Counted from the first letter of the stretch, positions 32,201 to 40,727 are shown. The stretch is 64,000 nt of DNA from VGMA01 sp964655475 (GCA_964655475.1 CAZZMO010000004.1:72819-136818), one strand, 5' to 3'. The notes: a model not told the origin generated them from the sequence alone. Numbers and translations: made by a program.

Positions 32201-32919
32201 TCGAAGAGATGCCAAGGCTCCTCCTCCTTCAAAAAGAAAAAGAACTTTTAGGATTTTATGTGACTGGACATCCACTTGACGAATATAAAGAAATTTTGAC
32301 TATGCTTGATTGCACTTCCATTGATGCTCTGGAAGGTTTGCCTCACGCCTCTGTGGTGAAGTGCCCCTTCGTGATCGAGGCGCTCCAGATGAGAATCGCA
32401 AGCAAGTCGCAGAAAAAATTTGCGATTTTGACGATCAGTAACGGGATCGAAAGGGCAGAGCTTCCCATTTGGCCAGAACTTTTTGAGCAAAAAGGGAGCT
32501 CCCTTGCAGAAAATCAACTCATGTTTGCTATTTTGCAAGTCGATAAGAATGAAGGGGAGATGAAACTTCAGTGCAAATGGCTCGAAGATCTCAACAACAT
32601 TCGAGTAGAAAGGCTTCCTGAGATCCAGGCGGAGTTTGATAAATGCTTCAAGCAAGGGGAGTCAGAGAGGAAACAAAAGGCGAAGCCGAAAGTAGCCCCG
32701 ACCACAGTGCAGCTTTTGGTCGACCTCAAAAAGCTCTCGTTGAAAAAACTTTTACAGCTCAAGCGGCACCTCATCGAGGTAGCGGGCCCATCCCATTTAC
32801 AACTCATCTTCAGTAGAGATGGGAGGAAAGTGGCAACACTTGAAATGGAGGGGAGAGTCAAAAGTTTAGAGGCCCTAAAAGAACAGCTCGCCCAAGAGAC
32901 CTACGTGATTGACGAATAA
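29272..32919 (+). CDS. dnaE: DNA polymerase III alpha subunit
   Basis: This is the catalytic replicative polymerase, 1215 residues. The PHP domain opens the protein ('HAHSQYSILDSTISIEDL'). The polymerase core includes 'GPGRGSGAGSIILY' near 412 and the catalytic aspartates in 'YPDIDVDIC' near 447. 'TGIHAAGLIISGE' and 'YRPGPMEMIP' follow, then helix-hairpin-helix, beta-binding and OB regions. The C-terminus is Lys/Glu-rich. No clear ribosome site precedes the ATG at 29272. It lies 55 bases after uhpC, and its 3' end runs straight into the envelope gene cluster. Confidence 0.96.
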   Translation: MSWIPLHAHSQYSILDSTISIEDLVKRAKSLGLSHVALTDFGNMYGAVEFYKECSNAGIKPIIGLEIWVSPTSRFDKKKVYGVKNGYPITLLAQDGVGYRNLCKLSSSGFTEGFYYSPRIDKELLEQHHEGLICLSGSWYGSIGTMIIDGDAEALEKEIGWYKSLFQDRYYFEIARHYMQDSDIEKDGMHDEMWLIQKYRDAMEKEELLISKLQELSKQHEIPLVATADIHYLDREDWRAHEILLNIQSGEPCEINGALNPKRQTMYSHAHYFPTPEEMKVRFSDIPEAVENSLKIAMRCDWKMDLKKRYYPVFIPPSLEGKSYTSEERAKAAEDFLKELCQEAIPSRYSEEKLAEVGKQYPNKEPLIVVKERLDYELQVITSKGMSDYLLIVYDFIAWAKRSGIPVGPGRGSGAGSIILYLIGITDIEPLRFNLFFERFINPERVSYPDIDVDICMHRRSEVIDYTLRKYGKENVAQIITFGTMKAKMAIKDVGRVLNIPIAKVNAIAKLVPEDLTMTIDRALEIDPDFSRLYQEDEEARRVIDLAKRIEGGIRNTGIHAAGLIISGEKLTDHIPVCLSKDSDILSTQYSMKPVEQVGMLKIDFLGLKTLTSIQKAVEAIEISKGIKIDWVNLPLDDKATFDLLNQGKTEGIFQLESTGMQELAKQLHIDKFEEIIAVGALYRPGPMEMIPSFISRKHGRESIEIDHPWMADILSETYGIIVYQEQVMQIASKLANYSLGEGDVLRRAMGKKDKEEMAGQRVKFRSGALKNEIDDALAMSIFDKVEKFASYGFNKSHAAAYGYLSYVTAYLKANYPGEWMAALMTCDIDDISKVSKHIRECQSMAMPILAPDINESARTFVSTKNGIRFALTAIKGVGEGVVEIIVHEREENGPYRSLQDFLKRIDTLKIGKKMVEQLIRAGCFDFTQKTRRALVDYIEEHYELFVQEKKDLSKGILDLFAGSETVGAVPEVSDRLEEMPRLLLLQKEKELLGFYVTGHPLDEYKEILTMLDCTSIDALEGLPHASVVKCPFVIEALQMRIASKSQKKFAILTISNGIERAELPIWPELFEQKGSSLAENQLMFAILQVDKNEGEMKLQCKWLEDLNNIRVERLPEIQAEFDKCFKQGESERKQKAKPKVAPTTVQLLVDLKKLSLKKLLQLKRHLIEVAGPSHLQLIFSRDGRKVATLEMEGRVKSLEALKEQLAQETYVIDE

Positions 32920-32944
32920 CAAAAGAAGGGATATAGTTAACCGC

Positions 32945-33880
32945 ATGAAGTACATTTTATCTCTTCTTTTAGTTGTTTTTTGCCACCTCAATGCCTCTCC
33001 TCAAGAGAGCTACAACGCTGCTATGGATGCGTACAAGAGGAAGGATTGGAAAGAGCTTTTAAAACGCTGTGAATCTTTCCATGAAGAGTTCCCCACCTCA
33101 GACTTTGTGGGTGACGTATGCTACTATGAAGGTCTTGCCTATTTCCACCTCGGTGATTACGATTTTGCAAATCAAAGACTCTCTGCATACCTGGAAAACT
33201 ACGCGAGTGAAAAATTTTTCGAAGAAGTGTTTGCTTACAAGTATGAGATCGCAAACAAGTTTGAAGCGGGAGAAAGGCTTCACATGTTTGGGACAAAGCA
33301 CTTACCTAAATGGGTATGGCCTGGAGATCAGATCATTGCTCTCTACGATGAGATCATCAAGACTCTCCCAAGACACGATTTAGCTGCGAAGTCTCTTTTT
33401 AGAAAAGGTTCTATTTTGTTTGCAAATGGGGATGATAAAGAGGCCGTAGAGGTTTTTCAAACCCTCATCCGCAAGTTTCCGAAACACCCCCTAACTCCTG
33501 ATGCTTACATCGAAATTGCTAAAGTTTATCTCGATGGCTCGAATAGCCATTTTACTGATGCAGATTTAGTCGATCTTTCTGAGATCAATCTCCGCAATTT
33601 TTACCACGCCTTCCCTCATGACAAGAGAGTCTCAGAGGTGCAAGATCACCTCCTCGCTCTGAGAAATAACTATGCAAAGGATGTCTGGGACACAGCAGAG
33701 TTTTTCGTCGGTCGTAAAAAGATGGGAGCTGCGGTTCTCTACTACAGAAAACTTCTTCAAGAGTTTCCAGAATCTACCTACGCAAAAGATATACCCGCAA
33801 AACTTCAGGAGCTGAAAAAGAAGAAAAAGCCAGCGATGGAAGTCATTGCACTACTCGAAGAGATGGAAGGTTCTTTATGA
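32945..33880 (+). CDS. TPR-containing exported protein, BamD/YbgF-like
   Basis: The protein has 311 residues. A signal peptide covers residues 1-18 ('MKYILSLLLVVFCHLNAS'), and tetratricopeptide-like helical repeats follow, with typical 'YxxALxxYxxGDYxxA' spacing near 20-70, 160-200 and 260-290. The repeats resemble BamD, the lipoprotein partner of BamA in outer-membrane protein assembly. A cysteine sits at position 13, but the lipobox is poor. Start 32945 is chosen because it begins the signal peptide. The frame upstream to 32909 overlaps dnaE. It overlaps the following lipoprotein gene by 4 bases, so the two are coupled. Confidence 0.8.
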   Translation: MKYILSLLLVVFCHLNASPQESYNAAMDAYKRKDWKELLKRCESFHEEFPTSDFVGDVCYYEGLAYFHLGDYDFANQRLSAYLENYASEKFFEEVFAYKYEIANKFEAGERLHMFGTKHLPKWVWPGDQIIALYDEIIKTLPRHDLAAKSLFRKGSILFANGDDKEAVEVFQTLIRKFPKHPLTPDAYIEIAKVYLDGSNSHFTDADLVDLSEINLRNFYHAFPHDKRVSEVQDHLLALRNNYAKDVWDTAEFFVGRKKMGAAVLYYRKLLQEFPESTYAKDIPAKLQELKKKKKPAMEVIALLEEMEGSL

Positions 33881-34482
33881 AGTTTTTGATCGGTTTCCTT
33901 TTGTTAGCTCTCAGCGCTTGCTCTACGGGATACCGCTCATTGAACCAGCCTTTGAGCTACAATGATGAGAAGGTTTCAGTGACCGTTCCTCCGATCAAAG
34001 GAGATATTGACGGTACGCTGAGAACAGCTCTCATTCAAGAGCTCTCGAGTAACGGAGGGTTTGTTTTTACAGGAAGCCGTGCTAAGTATGAGCTCGCAGT
34101 GAAGATCCTCTCCAATTCTAAAGACCGCATTGGTTATAAGTACGATCAGCAGCCTATTACCGGGAAGATGGTCAACCGATTGGTTGCGAATGAAGGGAGA
34201 AGAACCGTAGAGATCGAGGCGAATCTCATCGACCGCTCTACGAAAAAGAAGGTCCAAGGGCCATTCCGTGTGTCAGGATATGCTGAGTATGACTACGTGA
34301 ACTCGAATTCCTATGAAAATATGGTCGTCAATCCAGAGCTTGGAAATCAGCAGAGTGTTCTCGCCTACAGTTTGGGCCAGCTCGGCTCTGAAGAAGAAGC
34401 TTCCAATACAGCTCTCAATCCTGCGTTTCGCTCTGTAGCGAAAAAAACCGCCAGCTATCTCCAGCGCCTCCTCGCGAAATAA
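33877..34482 (+). CDS. LptE-like outer-membrane lipoprotein
   Basis: This 201-residue lipoprotein has the lipobox 'LSAC' at Cys15. After it come a 'GYRSL' start, a strand-rich region ('VSVTVPPIKGDIDGTLRTAL', 'FVFTGSRAKYELAVKI') and a C-terminal helix. That pattern is like the LPS-assembly protein LptE, which plugs LptD and delivers lipopolysaccharide to the surface. It is coupled (ATGA) to the BamD-like gene, which fits an outer-membrane biogenesis pair. Identity with the family is low and depends on the overall layout. Confidence 0.7.
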   Translation: MKFLIGFLLLALSACSTGYRSLNQPLSYNDEKVSVTVPPIKGDIDGTLRTALIQELSSNGGFVFTGSRAKYELAVKILSNSKDRIGYKYDQQPITGKMVNRLVANEGRRTVEIEANLIDRSTKKKVQGPFRVSGYAEYDYVNSNSYENMVVNPELGNQQSVLAYSLGQLGSEEEASNTALNPAFRSVAKKTASYLQRLLAK

Positions 34483-34547
34483 CCCATCGGTTAAAAAATG
34501 GGGACTAGATTTTTTCCTTCCTGATCGATAAGATGAGGATTATGGTC

Positions 34548-34964
34548 ATGAAGAAAGAAGATAAGCACGAATTTTTAGCTCAGTTCAAAGAACTATCTAC
34601 GATGCTCTCTTGGGTAAGAGATCACCTCTCCCCCCTTGTGATGAGTAAAACAGATCAAAGGAAGATAGAGCTCGCAGTAGAAGAGGCTCTCGTGAATGTG
34701 ATTCGTTACGCTTATCCTACCTCACAGGGGAAGGTAACGATTCTCTACGATCAATCGTCAAATGGGGAAGTCTCTTTTACCATTCAAGATCATGGCGCCC
34801 CTTTCAATCCTGCAGAGAAAATTCAAAAGATCGACAAAGAAGCCCCGATTGAAGAGAGGGAGCCAGGTGGTCTTGGGATCTTTTTTATGTTTGAAATCAT
34901 GGATGAAGTGGGCTACCAAAGAGTTGATGGACAGAACATCCTTACACTCAAAAAATTCTTTTAG
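34548..34964 (+). CDS. rsbW: RsbW-type anti-sigma factor serine kinase
   Basis: This GHKL ATPase of about 138 residues has the N box 'ELAVEEALVNVIRYAYP' near 48, the G1 box 'IQDHGAPFNP' near 82 and the G2 box 'PGGLGIFFMFEIMDEV' near 109. In Bacillus the RsbW family holds a sigma factor inactive and phosphorylates an antagonist. In chlamydiae RsbW is part of a partner-switching system thought to respond to metabolism. Three ATG codons (34533, 34542, 34548) are in frame. The last has AGG at 34536-34538 at workable spacing. No partner (RsbV, sigma factor) is encoded nearby. Confidence 0.88.
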   Translation: MKKEDKHEFLAQFKELSTMLSWVRDHLSPLVMSKTDQRKIELAVEEALVNVIRYAYPTSQGKVTILYDQSSNGEVSFTIQDHGAPFNPAEKIQKIDKEAPIEEREPGGLGIFFMFEIMDEVGYQRVDGQNILTLKKFF

Positions 34965-34981
34965 CAGCCCCACTTTTTTAC

Positions 34982-35383
34982 TTACTTTTTATAGATCGCA
35001 CCGATCAATAGTCCGCCGAGAAGTCCTTCGATCAGATAGAAAATGAACCACATCGCGGCAAGACAAGAAGAAATCGGAAGGTAATAGTAGGCAGCTGCCG
35101 CCTGGATTGCTGAGAGCATTCCGAAGTAGAGGCCGAACTCTAGTCCCTTTTTCCATCCCCCCTCTTTGAAGAGGCGTGTGAAGATGAAGACGAGCCAGAG
35201 TGTAATCAATCCCATCACACTGTAATTGAAAGGTAAATAACTGATCATCTCAGCTTGTACCCGCCAAACATTTGGTGTCTGATTGTAAATATCGATGAGA
35301 ATCACCCCATGGATGAATGACTCAAAGACAAATAAGAACAAAAATAGTGCAATGACTGCTGCAATATATCGTTTAACATTCAT
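34982..35383 (-). CDS. Small membrane protein with four spans, 133 residues
   Basis: Four hydrophobic spans are predicted at about 6-28, 43-65, 73-95 and 104-128, with short polar loops and a 'YKK' end. I do not recognise a family, though the layout is that of small four-helix membrane proteins. The ATG at 35383 follows AAGGGGG at good spacing. The longer frame to 35428 lacks this. It is convergent with rsbW. A function cannot be stated. Confidence 0.75.
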   Translation of the reverse strand: MNVKRYIAAVIALFLFLFVFESFIHGVILIDIYNQTPNVWRVQAEMISYLPFNYSVMGLITLWLVFIFTRLFKEGGWKKGLEFGLYFGMLSAIQAAAAYYYLPISSCLAAMWFIFYLIEGLLGGLLIGAIYKK

Positions 35384-35461
35384 GAATACCCCCTTGTTTA
35401 GTTGTATAGGGGGATTATTCTGTATCAACGATTTTTTTGCAATCGATCCTCATGAGTCACT

Positions 35462-35941
35462 CTAAACCCCTTCCACCTTCCAGATGGAAGCTATTTCCTC
35501 TTCAGTATCAATCACTTCCGTCAAGAAATGGCGAAGAACTTTGAGAACATATTTGGGTGTATTGTAAACACCTTGCGTGGAAAAAGCAATTTCCAGGTGA
35601 GGTGTTTCTCCATGAATCAGAGCAACTAACGTAACGGTTGTGGGGACATCGCCTACTAATTTAGGGACAATCCAAACAGCGAACTGGTTGTTGAAAAGAG
35701 TCACTTTTTCAGGAGTTTCAATGACGTGGAAGTAAAAGGGGAATTGCTTCTGCATCTCCTTTTCCTGTTCTTCCGTTTTATTCAAGAGATCAAATTTTTT
35801 CAAAAACTCCAAATTGACTTCAATCACTCCATCTTGGAGTGATCGATTCAAATCGGCCATATAGTCTTCGAAGGCCTGCTGCAACTTTTGTGGATTGGGC
35901 ATTTTTGTTTGACCCAATTCTTCTGGACTTGATTCCTGCAT
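35462..35941 (-). CDS. Uncharacterised soluble protein, 159 residues
   Basis: The protein is not recognised. The N-terminal 70 residues are helical and polar, and the rest alternates strands ('VTLFNNQFAVWIVPKLV', 'TTVTLVALIHGETPHLEIAF') with a final helix. There is no signal peptide. The start is preceded by AGGAGAAGCG, a good ribosome site. It lies between dacF (divergent) and the four-span protein gene. The upstream spacer holds T-rich runs near 35990-36030 but no clear promoter. Confidence 0.65.
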   Translation of the reverse strand: MQESSPEELGQTKMPNPQKLQQAFEDYMADLNRSLQDGVIEVNLEFLKKFDLLNKTEEQEKEMQKQFPFYFHVIETPEKVTLFNNQFAVWIVPKLVGDVPTTVTLVALIHGETPHLEIAFSTQGVYNTPKYVLKVLRHFLTEVIDTEEEIASIWKVEGV

Positions 35942-36058
35942 CGCTTCTCCTGGCTCTACCAGCTAGTACAGACCTCTTCATAAAGTGGTAAGCACTTTTT
36001 TTAAAGATTTTTTTCGGTTTTTTTTGTATCTTTCTGATCATAAATGTACATTAATTAT

Positions 36059-37318
36059 ATGAAGCTATTTTGGACCCTCCTATTTTCGACGATTTCTCTC
36101 TTTGCCTTGGAACCAATCAAGCCAAATATCCATTCCCGCTACGCACTTTTAATGGATATCGATAATGGAAGAGTCCTTTATCAGAAAAACGGCTATGAGA
36201 AAATCTACCCAGCCAGTACGACAAAAGTGGCGATAGCTCTCTATCTTGCGACCCATTTTTCTGACCATCTCGATAACCTCATTGAGATCGAAGGGGGAGA
36301 CATCCAAAAATATGTCACCCACAAGTACAAAAGAGAGATGAACTACGAACTTCCCCCTTACTGGTTACAACCTGACGGTATCGATCTCGGGATCAAAAAG
36401 GGGGAAAAGCTCCCTTTTAGAATGCTTCTTCACGCAGCCCTCATGATCTCGGCAAATGATGCGATCAACGCTCTTGCCCATTACGCAGGCAAAGATATCC
36501 CCACCTTCATGAAGAATGTGAACCTCTATCTGAAATCGATTGGTTGCAACCATACCCATTTTAATAACCCCCATGGCCTTCACCATCCTGATCACTACTC
36601 TACCCCCTATGACATGGCCCTCATCTTGAGAAAAGCAAGTCAGCATCCCCTCATCAGAGAAATTTTTCTCGCAGATGAATATGAAAGGACAGGGACAAAA
36701 CTTCAAAAGCCCTTCTCATTCAAACAAAAAAATAAGCTCTTAAAGGATGGACCCTACTATTATCCATATGCCTTTGGGGGCAAAACAGGGCACACAGATC
36801 CTGCGATGTGGAATTTAATAGCGGCAGCCACTAACGGGCAAAGAAACCTCGTGGTAGCGCTCCACAAGGCAGATAAAGTGAGTCAGTGTTATAGAGATGC
36901 TATCAATCTATTTGATGCCTATTTTGCAGAAGAGACTGTAGAGAGGCTTCTTTTCACACAAAAAGATACCCTTTTCAGAACAACCATCGAAGGGATCAAA
37001 ATTCCGATCAAAGGGGTCATAAAAGAGGACGTCTCCATCTCCTACTATCTCTCAGAGGAGCCAAATCTCAGGACAGACATCATCTGGTATAAATTGCGCT
37101 ACCCTATTCGAGAGGGATCCCCTGTGGGTGAGCTTGTGGTGAGTGATGGGGAGAGAGTCCTCATGAAGGTTCCTGTACTAGCGAGCGAATCTATTCATAA
37201 GCCATTTTCACTAAAATGGTTGTGGCTTTCACCCCTCTTGTTGATCTTCATTGTCCTATATAGATGGATTAGATCAGCAAAAGAGAGCTCTCCTAGCCTC
37301 AGCGTTTCAGGAAGCTGA
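36059..37318 (+). CDS. dacF: D-alanyl-D-alanine carboxypeptidase (penicillin-binding protein)
   Basis: This serine peptidase trims the stem peptides of peptidoglycan. All class motifs are present: SxxK in 'PASTTKVA' near residue 53, SxN in 'LMISANDAINAL' near 137 and KTG in 'GGKTGHTDPAMW' near 240. A signal peptide opens the protein and the C-terminus ends with an anchor span, 'WLWLSPLLLIFIVLYRW', and a short tail. Start 36059 is preferred to 36044 for a compact signal peptide. The anchor-coding end overlaps the 3' end of ksgA on the opposite strand by 124 bases. The rsbW-dacF neighbourhood is conserved in Chlamydia. Confidence 0.93.
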   Translation: MKLFWTLLFSTISLFALEPIKPNIHSRYALLMDIDNGRVLYQKNGYEKIYPASTTKVAIALYLATHFSDHLDNLIEIEGGDIQKYVTHKYKREMNYELPPYWLQPDGIDLGIKKGEKLPFRMLLHAALMISANDAINALAHYAGKDIPTFMKNVNLYLKSIGCNHTHFNNPHGLHHPDHYSTPYDMALILRKASQHPLIREIFLADEYERTGTKLQKPFSFKQKNKLLKDGPYYYPYAFGGKTGHTDPAMWNLIAAATNGQRNLVVALHKADKVSQCYRDAINLFDAYFAEETVERLLFTQKDTLFRTTIEGIKIPIKGVIKEDVSISYYLSEEPNLRTDIIWYKLRYPIREGSPVGELVVSDGERVLMKVPVLASESIHKPFSLKWLWLSPLLLIFIVLYRWIRSAKESSPSLSVSGS

Positions 37319-37950
37319 AGTTCTTTCAAAGGTAATGAAGGGCAAAGGCTCTTCAATGTCTTCCGTTTTGCACTAGTGATGGTTTTCGCAAACTCCAGAA
37401 AGTCTGTTTCATCAATATCTTCATAGGAGCTCTCTTTAGAGAGGTGGAGGATGGCTGATGTAACATTCGGTGGAGGATTGAAGTGGTGCCTTCCCACCTC
37501 AAGGGGGATGGTTGGGCGAAAATAGAGGTGGCTATACAAAGATAAAAAATGCCCCATCGATAGGATCTTCTCTGCAAATTCTTTCTGCACCAATAGGGTA
37601 ATCGATGAGAATCTTTTGTGCTCTCTCAAGAGTTTTTCCAAAATAAGAGAGGAGAGGTAATAGGGGATATTGGCAACCACTTTAGAGGGGGAAAGAGTGC
37701 TCATGTCAAATTCGAGGACATCTTGATGAACCCAGGTGAGGGATGGATTTTTAGGGTCGAAATTTTCAAGGAGATCATCTTTTTCAACCGCAATGACTCT
37801 AGCTCCTTTCTCAAGGAGTTTTTTGGTGAGAGCTCCCGCTCCAGGGCCAATTTCGAGAATCAAATCTTCACTCGAAACTTCTGCAATTTCTAAAATCCGA
37901 TCTAAAACCTTCTCACTTTTGAGGAAGTGTTGTCCAAGGGATTTTTTCAT
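37195..37950 (-). CDS. ksgA: 16S rRNA dimethyladenosine transferase
   Basis: KsgA/RsmA dimethylates two adjacent adenines of 16S rRNA late in small-subunit assembly. It has the N-terminal 'LGQHFLKSEKVLDRI' motif, the SAM site 'LEIGPGAGALTKKLL' near 34 and the catalytic 'VANIPYYLSSLI' near 92. The length is 251 residues. The last 40 residues, including the conserved 'LRLGELSFADLIHLY', are encoded within the end of dacF on the other strand. Downstream order here is ksgA then dacF tail to tail. The upstream neighbour on the minus strand is a SurA-like gene, as in Chlamydia. Confidence 0.94.
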   Translation of the reverse strand: MKKSLGQHFLKSEKVLDRILEIAEVSSEDLILEIGPGAGALTKKLLEKGARVIAVEKDDLLENFDPKNPSLTWVHQDVLEFDMSTLSPSKVVANIPYYLSSLILEKLLREHKRFSSITLLVQKEFAEKILSMGHFLSLYSHLYFRPTIPLEVGRHHFNPPPNVTSAILHLSKESSYEDIDETDFLEFAKTITSAKRKTLKSLCPSLPLKELQLPETLRLGELSFADLIHLYRTMKINKRGESHNHFSENGL

Positions 37951-37968
37951 GTATTTGAAAAGGGTCTA

Positions 37969-39006
37969 TTACTCAATAGAGAAAGGTTGGTAATTGTCAG
38001 GAATCATGTGATAAAAATCATCCCGATCGCAGCGGTAGCGCTTCTTCAGCTTGGTGAAATATTCATTTTGAGCTTTGGCAATTTCTTGACTTGTGAGCTC
38101 ATTTTTTAGCATCGATTCCAACTGATCAAAGCTTGGAATGTCTTGCTTTTGGTGATCGAGGAGGTAGAAAATCCTCATCACGGGTGTGCTGTCTTGTCTG
38201 CTGTTTTGCAAAATCGGCTGGCTACAGGTGTTCTTCACGAGGTTAGAGAGGATCGATAAGTGTTCAGTAGACATTTGCGATGCATTGACATTGAAGGGCT
38301 TTGATACCTGAATTGTCGTCTGATTTTTTAGACCGCTTTGCAATTTGGCAACAAGACCTTCCACGTCGCTGATATTAGTATTTGAAATGAAGGGGGCAAT
38401 TTTTGCTGCAATCTCTTCGTAAGGATCTTTCGGTGAGCGGATCGATACAATCTGGTAGGAATAGGTCTCGATCGGTGGGTTCTGTTTTAAGTAATTGCCA
38501 TATGCGATCTCGAGTTTTTCAGGAGAGACGTTCTGAAACGCTTTCTGATAAATGCGGATCCAGTGCATGTAATTAATGACGATATCTTCGTAGGCTTTTC
38601 GCTTCGCTTCTTCGAGGGTCATCCCTTTTTCATTGAGCGTTTGGATGACATTTGGGCCAAATTGAGTGTCCACCTCTTCGTAAAGCTGCGCATCGCTGAT
38701 TTGGATCCCGAGCTCTTCTGCTTCCTTGATGACCAAAATCCTTTGGATCATGAGCTCTAGAGCTTCTTTCCAATGTTTTTCATAAAATTGCATTCTTCCC
38801 ATCGTAGTGAGGAGCGATTCAGGGGAGTTCTCTTCCATCCTTTTGTCCATATCCTGGACGACATCAAAAAGTGTGATGACTTTACCATGAAAAGAGACGA
38901 GAGGTCTATTATTCATGCGGATAGTGCGAGAGTCCTCAGTCTGGCCATAAGATGCGCCAAAGAGGGGAGCTATCATGCAAAATAGGATAATTGTACGCCA
39001 AATCAT
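37969..39006 (-). CDS. SurA/parvulin-like periplasmic chaperone
   Basis: The protein has 345 residues. A signal peptide at 1-18 is followed by a SurA-N type helical domain ('MIQRILVIKEAEELGIQISDAQLYEEV' as a spread motif near 85-112), a possibly degenerate parvulin region near 190-300, and a C-terminal helix. SurA-type proteins bring unfolded outer-membrane proteins to the Bam complex. The parvulin core is weak, so isomerase activity is doubtful. Start 39006 gives the cleaner signal peptide. An ATG at 39024 is also in frame. It lies 18 bases upstream of ksgA on the same strand. Confidence 0.8.
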   Translation of the reverse strand: MIWRTIILFCMIAPLFGASYGQTEDSRTIRMNNRPLVSFHGKVITLFDVVQDMDKRMEENSPESLLTTMGRMQFYEKHWKEALELMIQRILVIKEAEELGIQISDAQLYEEVDTQFGPNVIQTLNEKGMTLEEAKRKAYEDIVINYMHWIRIYQKAFQNVSPEKLEIAYGNYLKQNPPIETYSYQIVSIRSPKDPYEEIAAKIAPFISNTNISDVEGLVAKLQSGLKNQTTIQVSKPFNVNASQMSTEHLSILSNLVKNTCSQPILQNSRQDSTPVMRIFYLLDHQKQDIPSFDQLESMLKNELTSQEIAKAQNEYFTKLKKRYRCDRDDFYHMIPDNYQPFSIE

Positions 39007-39032
39007 GCCCAGACTATAACACATCTATGCTC

Positions 39033-40160
39033 TTAATCGCAAGAGTAGTATTGAAGGGTTGCAGCAAAAAAACCATCCATTCCATTCCTTTGAACGATCG
39101 ATTGAAAAGGAGGTGTTTGCAATCGTAGTGGAAAGGCTTTCGTAATGTAGTCGATTTGGTCCTGATTTTCTTCCTCGAACAAGCTGCAAGTGACATAGAT
39201 GAGCCTTCCCCCTTTTTTGAGATAGGGAAGAGCCTCTTTCACAATTTCTCTTTGCTGCAAGATCAGATCATCGAGCATCTCTTTCTGGAACTTCCACTTC
39301 TGATCTGGACTTCGTCTCCACGTCCCCGATCCTGAACAAGGGGCGTCAATGAGAAGGATGTCGATTTTCCCTAAGAGCTCTTCTTGTAGAGGTGAAAATA
39401 GAGCATAATTTTTTATCCCTGCTCGCTCACATCTCGTCACTGCTTCAACGAGCATCGAAGGGCGGTTATCGTGGAGATAAATCATCCCTTTCCCTTCCAT
39501 GTCAGGGGCGATCGCAAGAGACTTCCCTCCTGATCCAGCGCAATAGTCGAGGACTAAATCCCCAGGAGATGCTTTGATCAGATGGCTGACATATTGGCTC
39601 GCTTCATCTTGGATTTCAAACAGTCCCTCTTTGTAGAGAGGAGAATCCAAAAGATGGACAGGTTCATCAAATAAAATCCCTTGTGGAGCAATGGGGGAGC
39701 TTCTGACATTGTACTCACTAGGAAGTTCTTCAAATAGCGCTTCTCTTGTCGTTTTGATTTTGTTGGCTCGGATGGTAAAGGGGGCTCTTTCATTTAAAGT
39801 TTGACCTATCTCGAACGCCTTTTCTTTTCCGTAAGCTTTTTCTAATTTTGCAAAAATCCACTCAGGTAAACTGCAGCGGGTGGCTAACGAGAGAGTCCCA
39901 TTGTTTTCTAAAGACTCGATCCCTTTTTCTAAAAACACTTTGAGTCTTTCCTCCCAACTTAAGGGAGTTTTTTCCTGATCGAGGAGTCGTTTCCATCTGA
40001 GGAGTTGGAAGCAGGTCTCTCTAATCACCTTTCGATCCTTAGATCCTAGTTGATGATGCGATTTTGCATAGCGGTGTAAGTGGAGGTCGAAGGGAGTCTC
40101 TGTCTCTTCTTCCCATTCTGAAAAAATTTTTACTATATGATATTGACGAAATGGTTTCAT
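39033..40160 (-). CDS. RsmB/NOL1-type rRNA m5C methyltransferase
   Basis: This is a SAM-dependent RNA cytosine-5 methyltransferase of 375 residues. An N-terminal NusB-like helical domain covers about 1-130. The catalytic domain has the SAM motif 'VLDYCAGSGGKSLAIA' near 206, the catalytic 'IDAPCSGSGTWRRSPD' near 265 and the second catalytic Cys in 'VTCSLFEEENQDQ' near 320. The order fits RsmB (16S m5C967), but another member of the family is possible. Its stop is 26 bases ahead of the SurA-like gene. Confidence 0.9.
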   Translation of the reverse strand: MKPFRQYHIVKIFSEWEEETETPFDLHLHRYAKSHHQLGSKDRKVIRETCFQLLRWKRLLDQEKTPLSWEERLKVFLEKGIESLENNGTLSLATRCSLPEWIFAKLEKAYGKEKAFEIGQTLNERAPFTIRANKIKTTREALFEELPSEYNVRSSPIAPQGILFDEPVHLLDSPLYKEGLFEIQDEASQYVSHLIKASPGDLVLDYCAGSGGKSLAIAPDMEGKGMIYLHDNRPSMLVEAVTRCERAGIKNYALFSPLQEELLGKIDILLIDAPCSGSGTWRRSPDQKWKFQKEMLDDLILQQREIVKEALPYLKKGGRLIYVTCSLFEEENQDQIDYITKAFPLRLQTPPFQSIVQRNGMDGFFAATLQYYSCD

Positions 40161-40250
40161 GATTATTCCTTGATCGAAAATATCATAGCAGGGAAAAAGA
40201 AAAAACGGTATGACAAAGCGATAGATTAGTGAATTGGGGAGTTTAAAAGT

Positions 40251-40727
40251 ATGAATATTGGGCAGCGGCTACTAGCAAGCATAGGAAGAATTTGTATCAG
40301 TTTGATTTTTATTATTATTGGGATTGCGAGCATTTTGAATTGGCAGGTCGCTGAAGTAGATGTCACTCATACCGTAACTCTTTGGCAAGGGTACATTGGG
40401 AAAAGGGATGGGATGGAGTCACTATTTTCCTCTCTTTTAGCCATGGTTCCCCTTTTCATGGGGATAGGAGCTACCTTACAAATTTTAGGGGGAATCCTCC
40501 TCTTTTTAGGGCTTCAGGTGAGACTTGCAGCTTTTCTCCTCCTCCTCTACCTCGTGCCGATCACCCTCTTTTATCACCATTTTTGGCTTCTAAAAGGGCA
40601 TGAGCAGTCGCTGGAACTGATCGCTTTTTTAAAAAATTTGGCCATCATCGGTGGATTGATTGTAGTTTTGGCAATGGGAAAAGGGCAGAAAAAAACCGCC
40701 TCTTTGGTACAATTGAACGATGTATAG
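40251..40727 (+). CDS. DoxX-family membrane protein
   Basis: This 158-residue protein has four hydrophobic spans, at about 10-32, 57-78, 82-102 and 123-145. The 'GIASILNWQ' after the first span and 'GIGATLQILGGILLFLGLQVRLAAFLLLLYLV' across the middle spans are typical of DoxX. These proteins are associated with redox or quinone functions, but the role is not settled. It overlaps the lnt start by 8 bases, so both are in one operon with the lipid A genes. Confidence 0.8.
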   Translation: MNIGQRLLASIGRICISLIFIIIGIASILNWQVAEVDVTHTVTLWQGYIGKRDGMESLFSSLLAMVPLFMGIGATLQILGGILLFLGLQVRLAAFLLLLYLVPITLFYHHFWLLKGHEQSLELIAFLKNLAIIGGLIVVLAMGKGQKKTASLVQLNDV

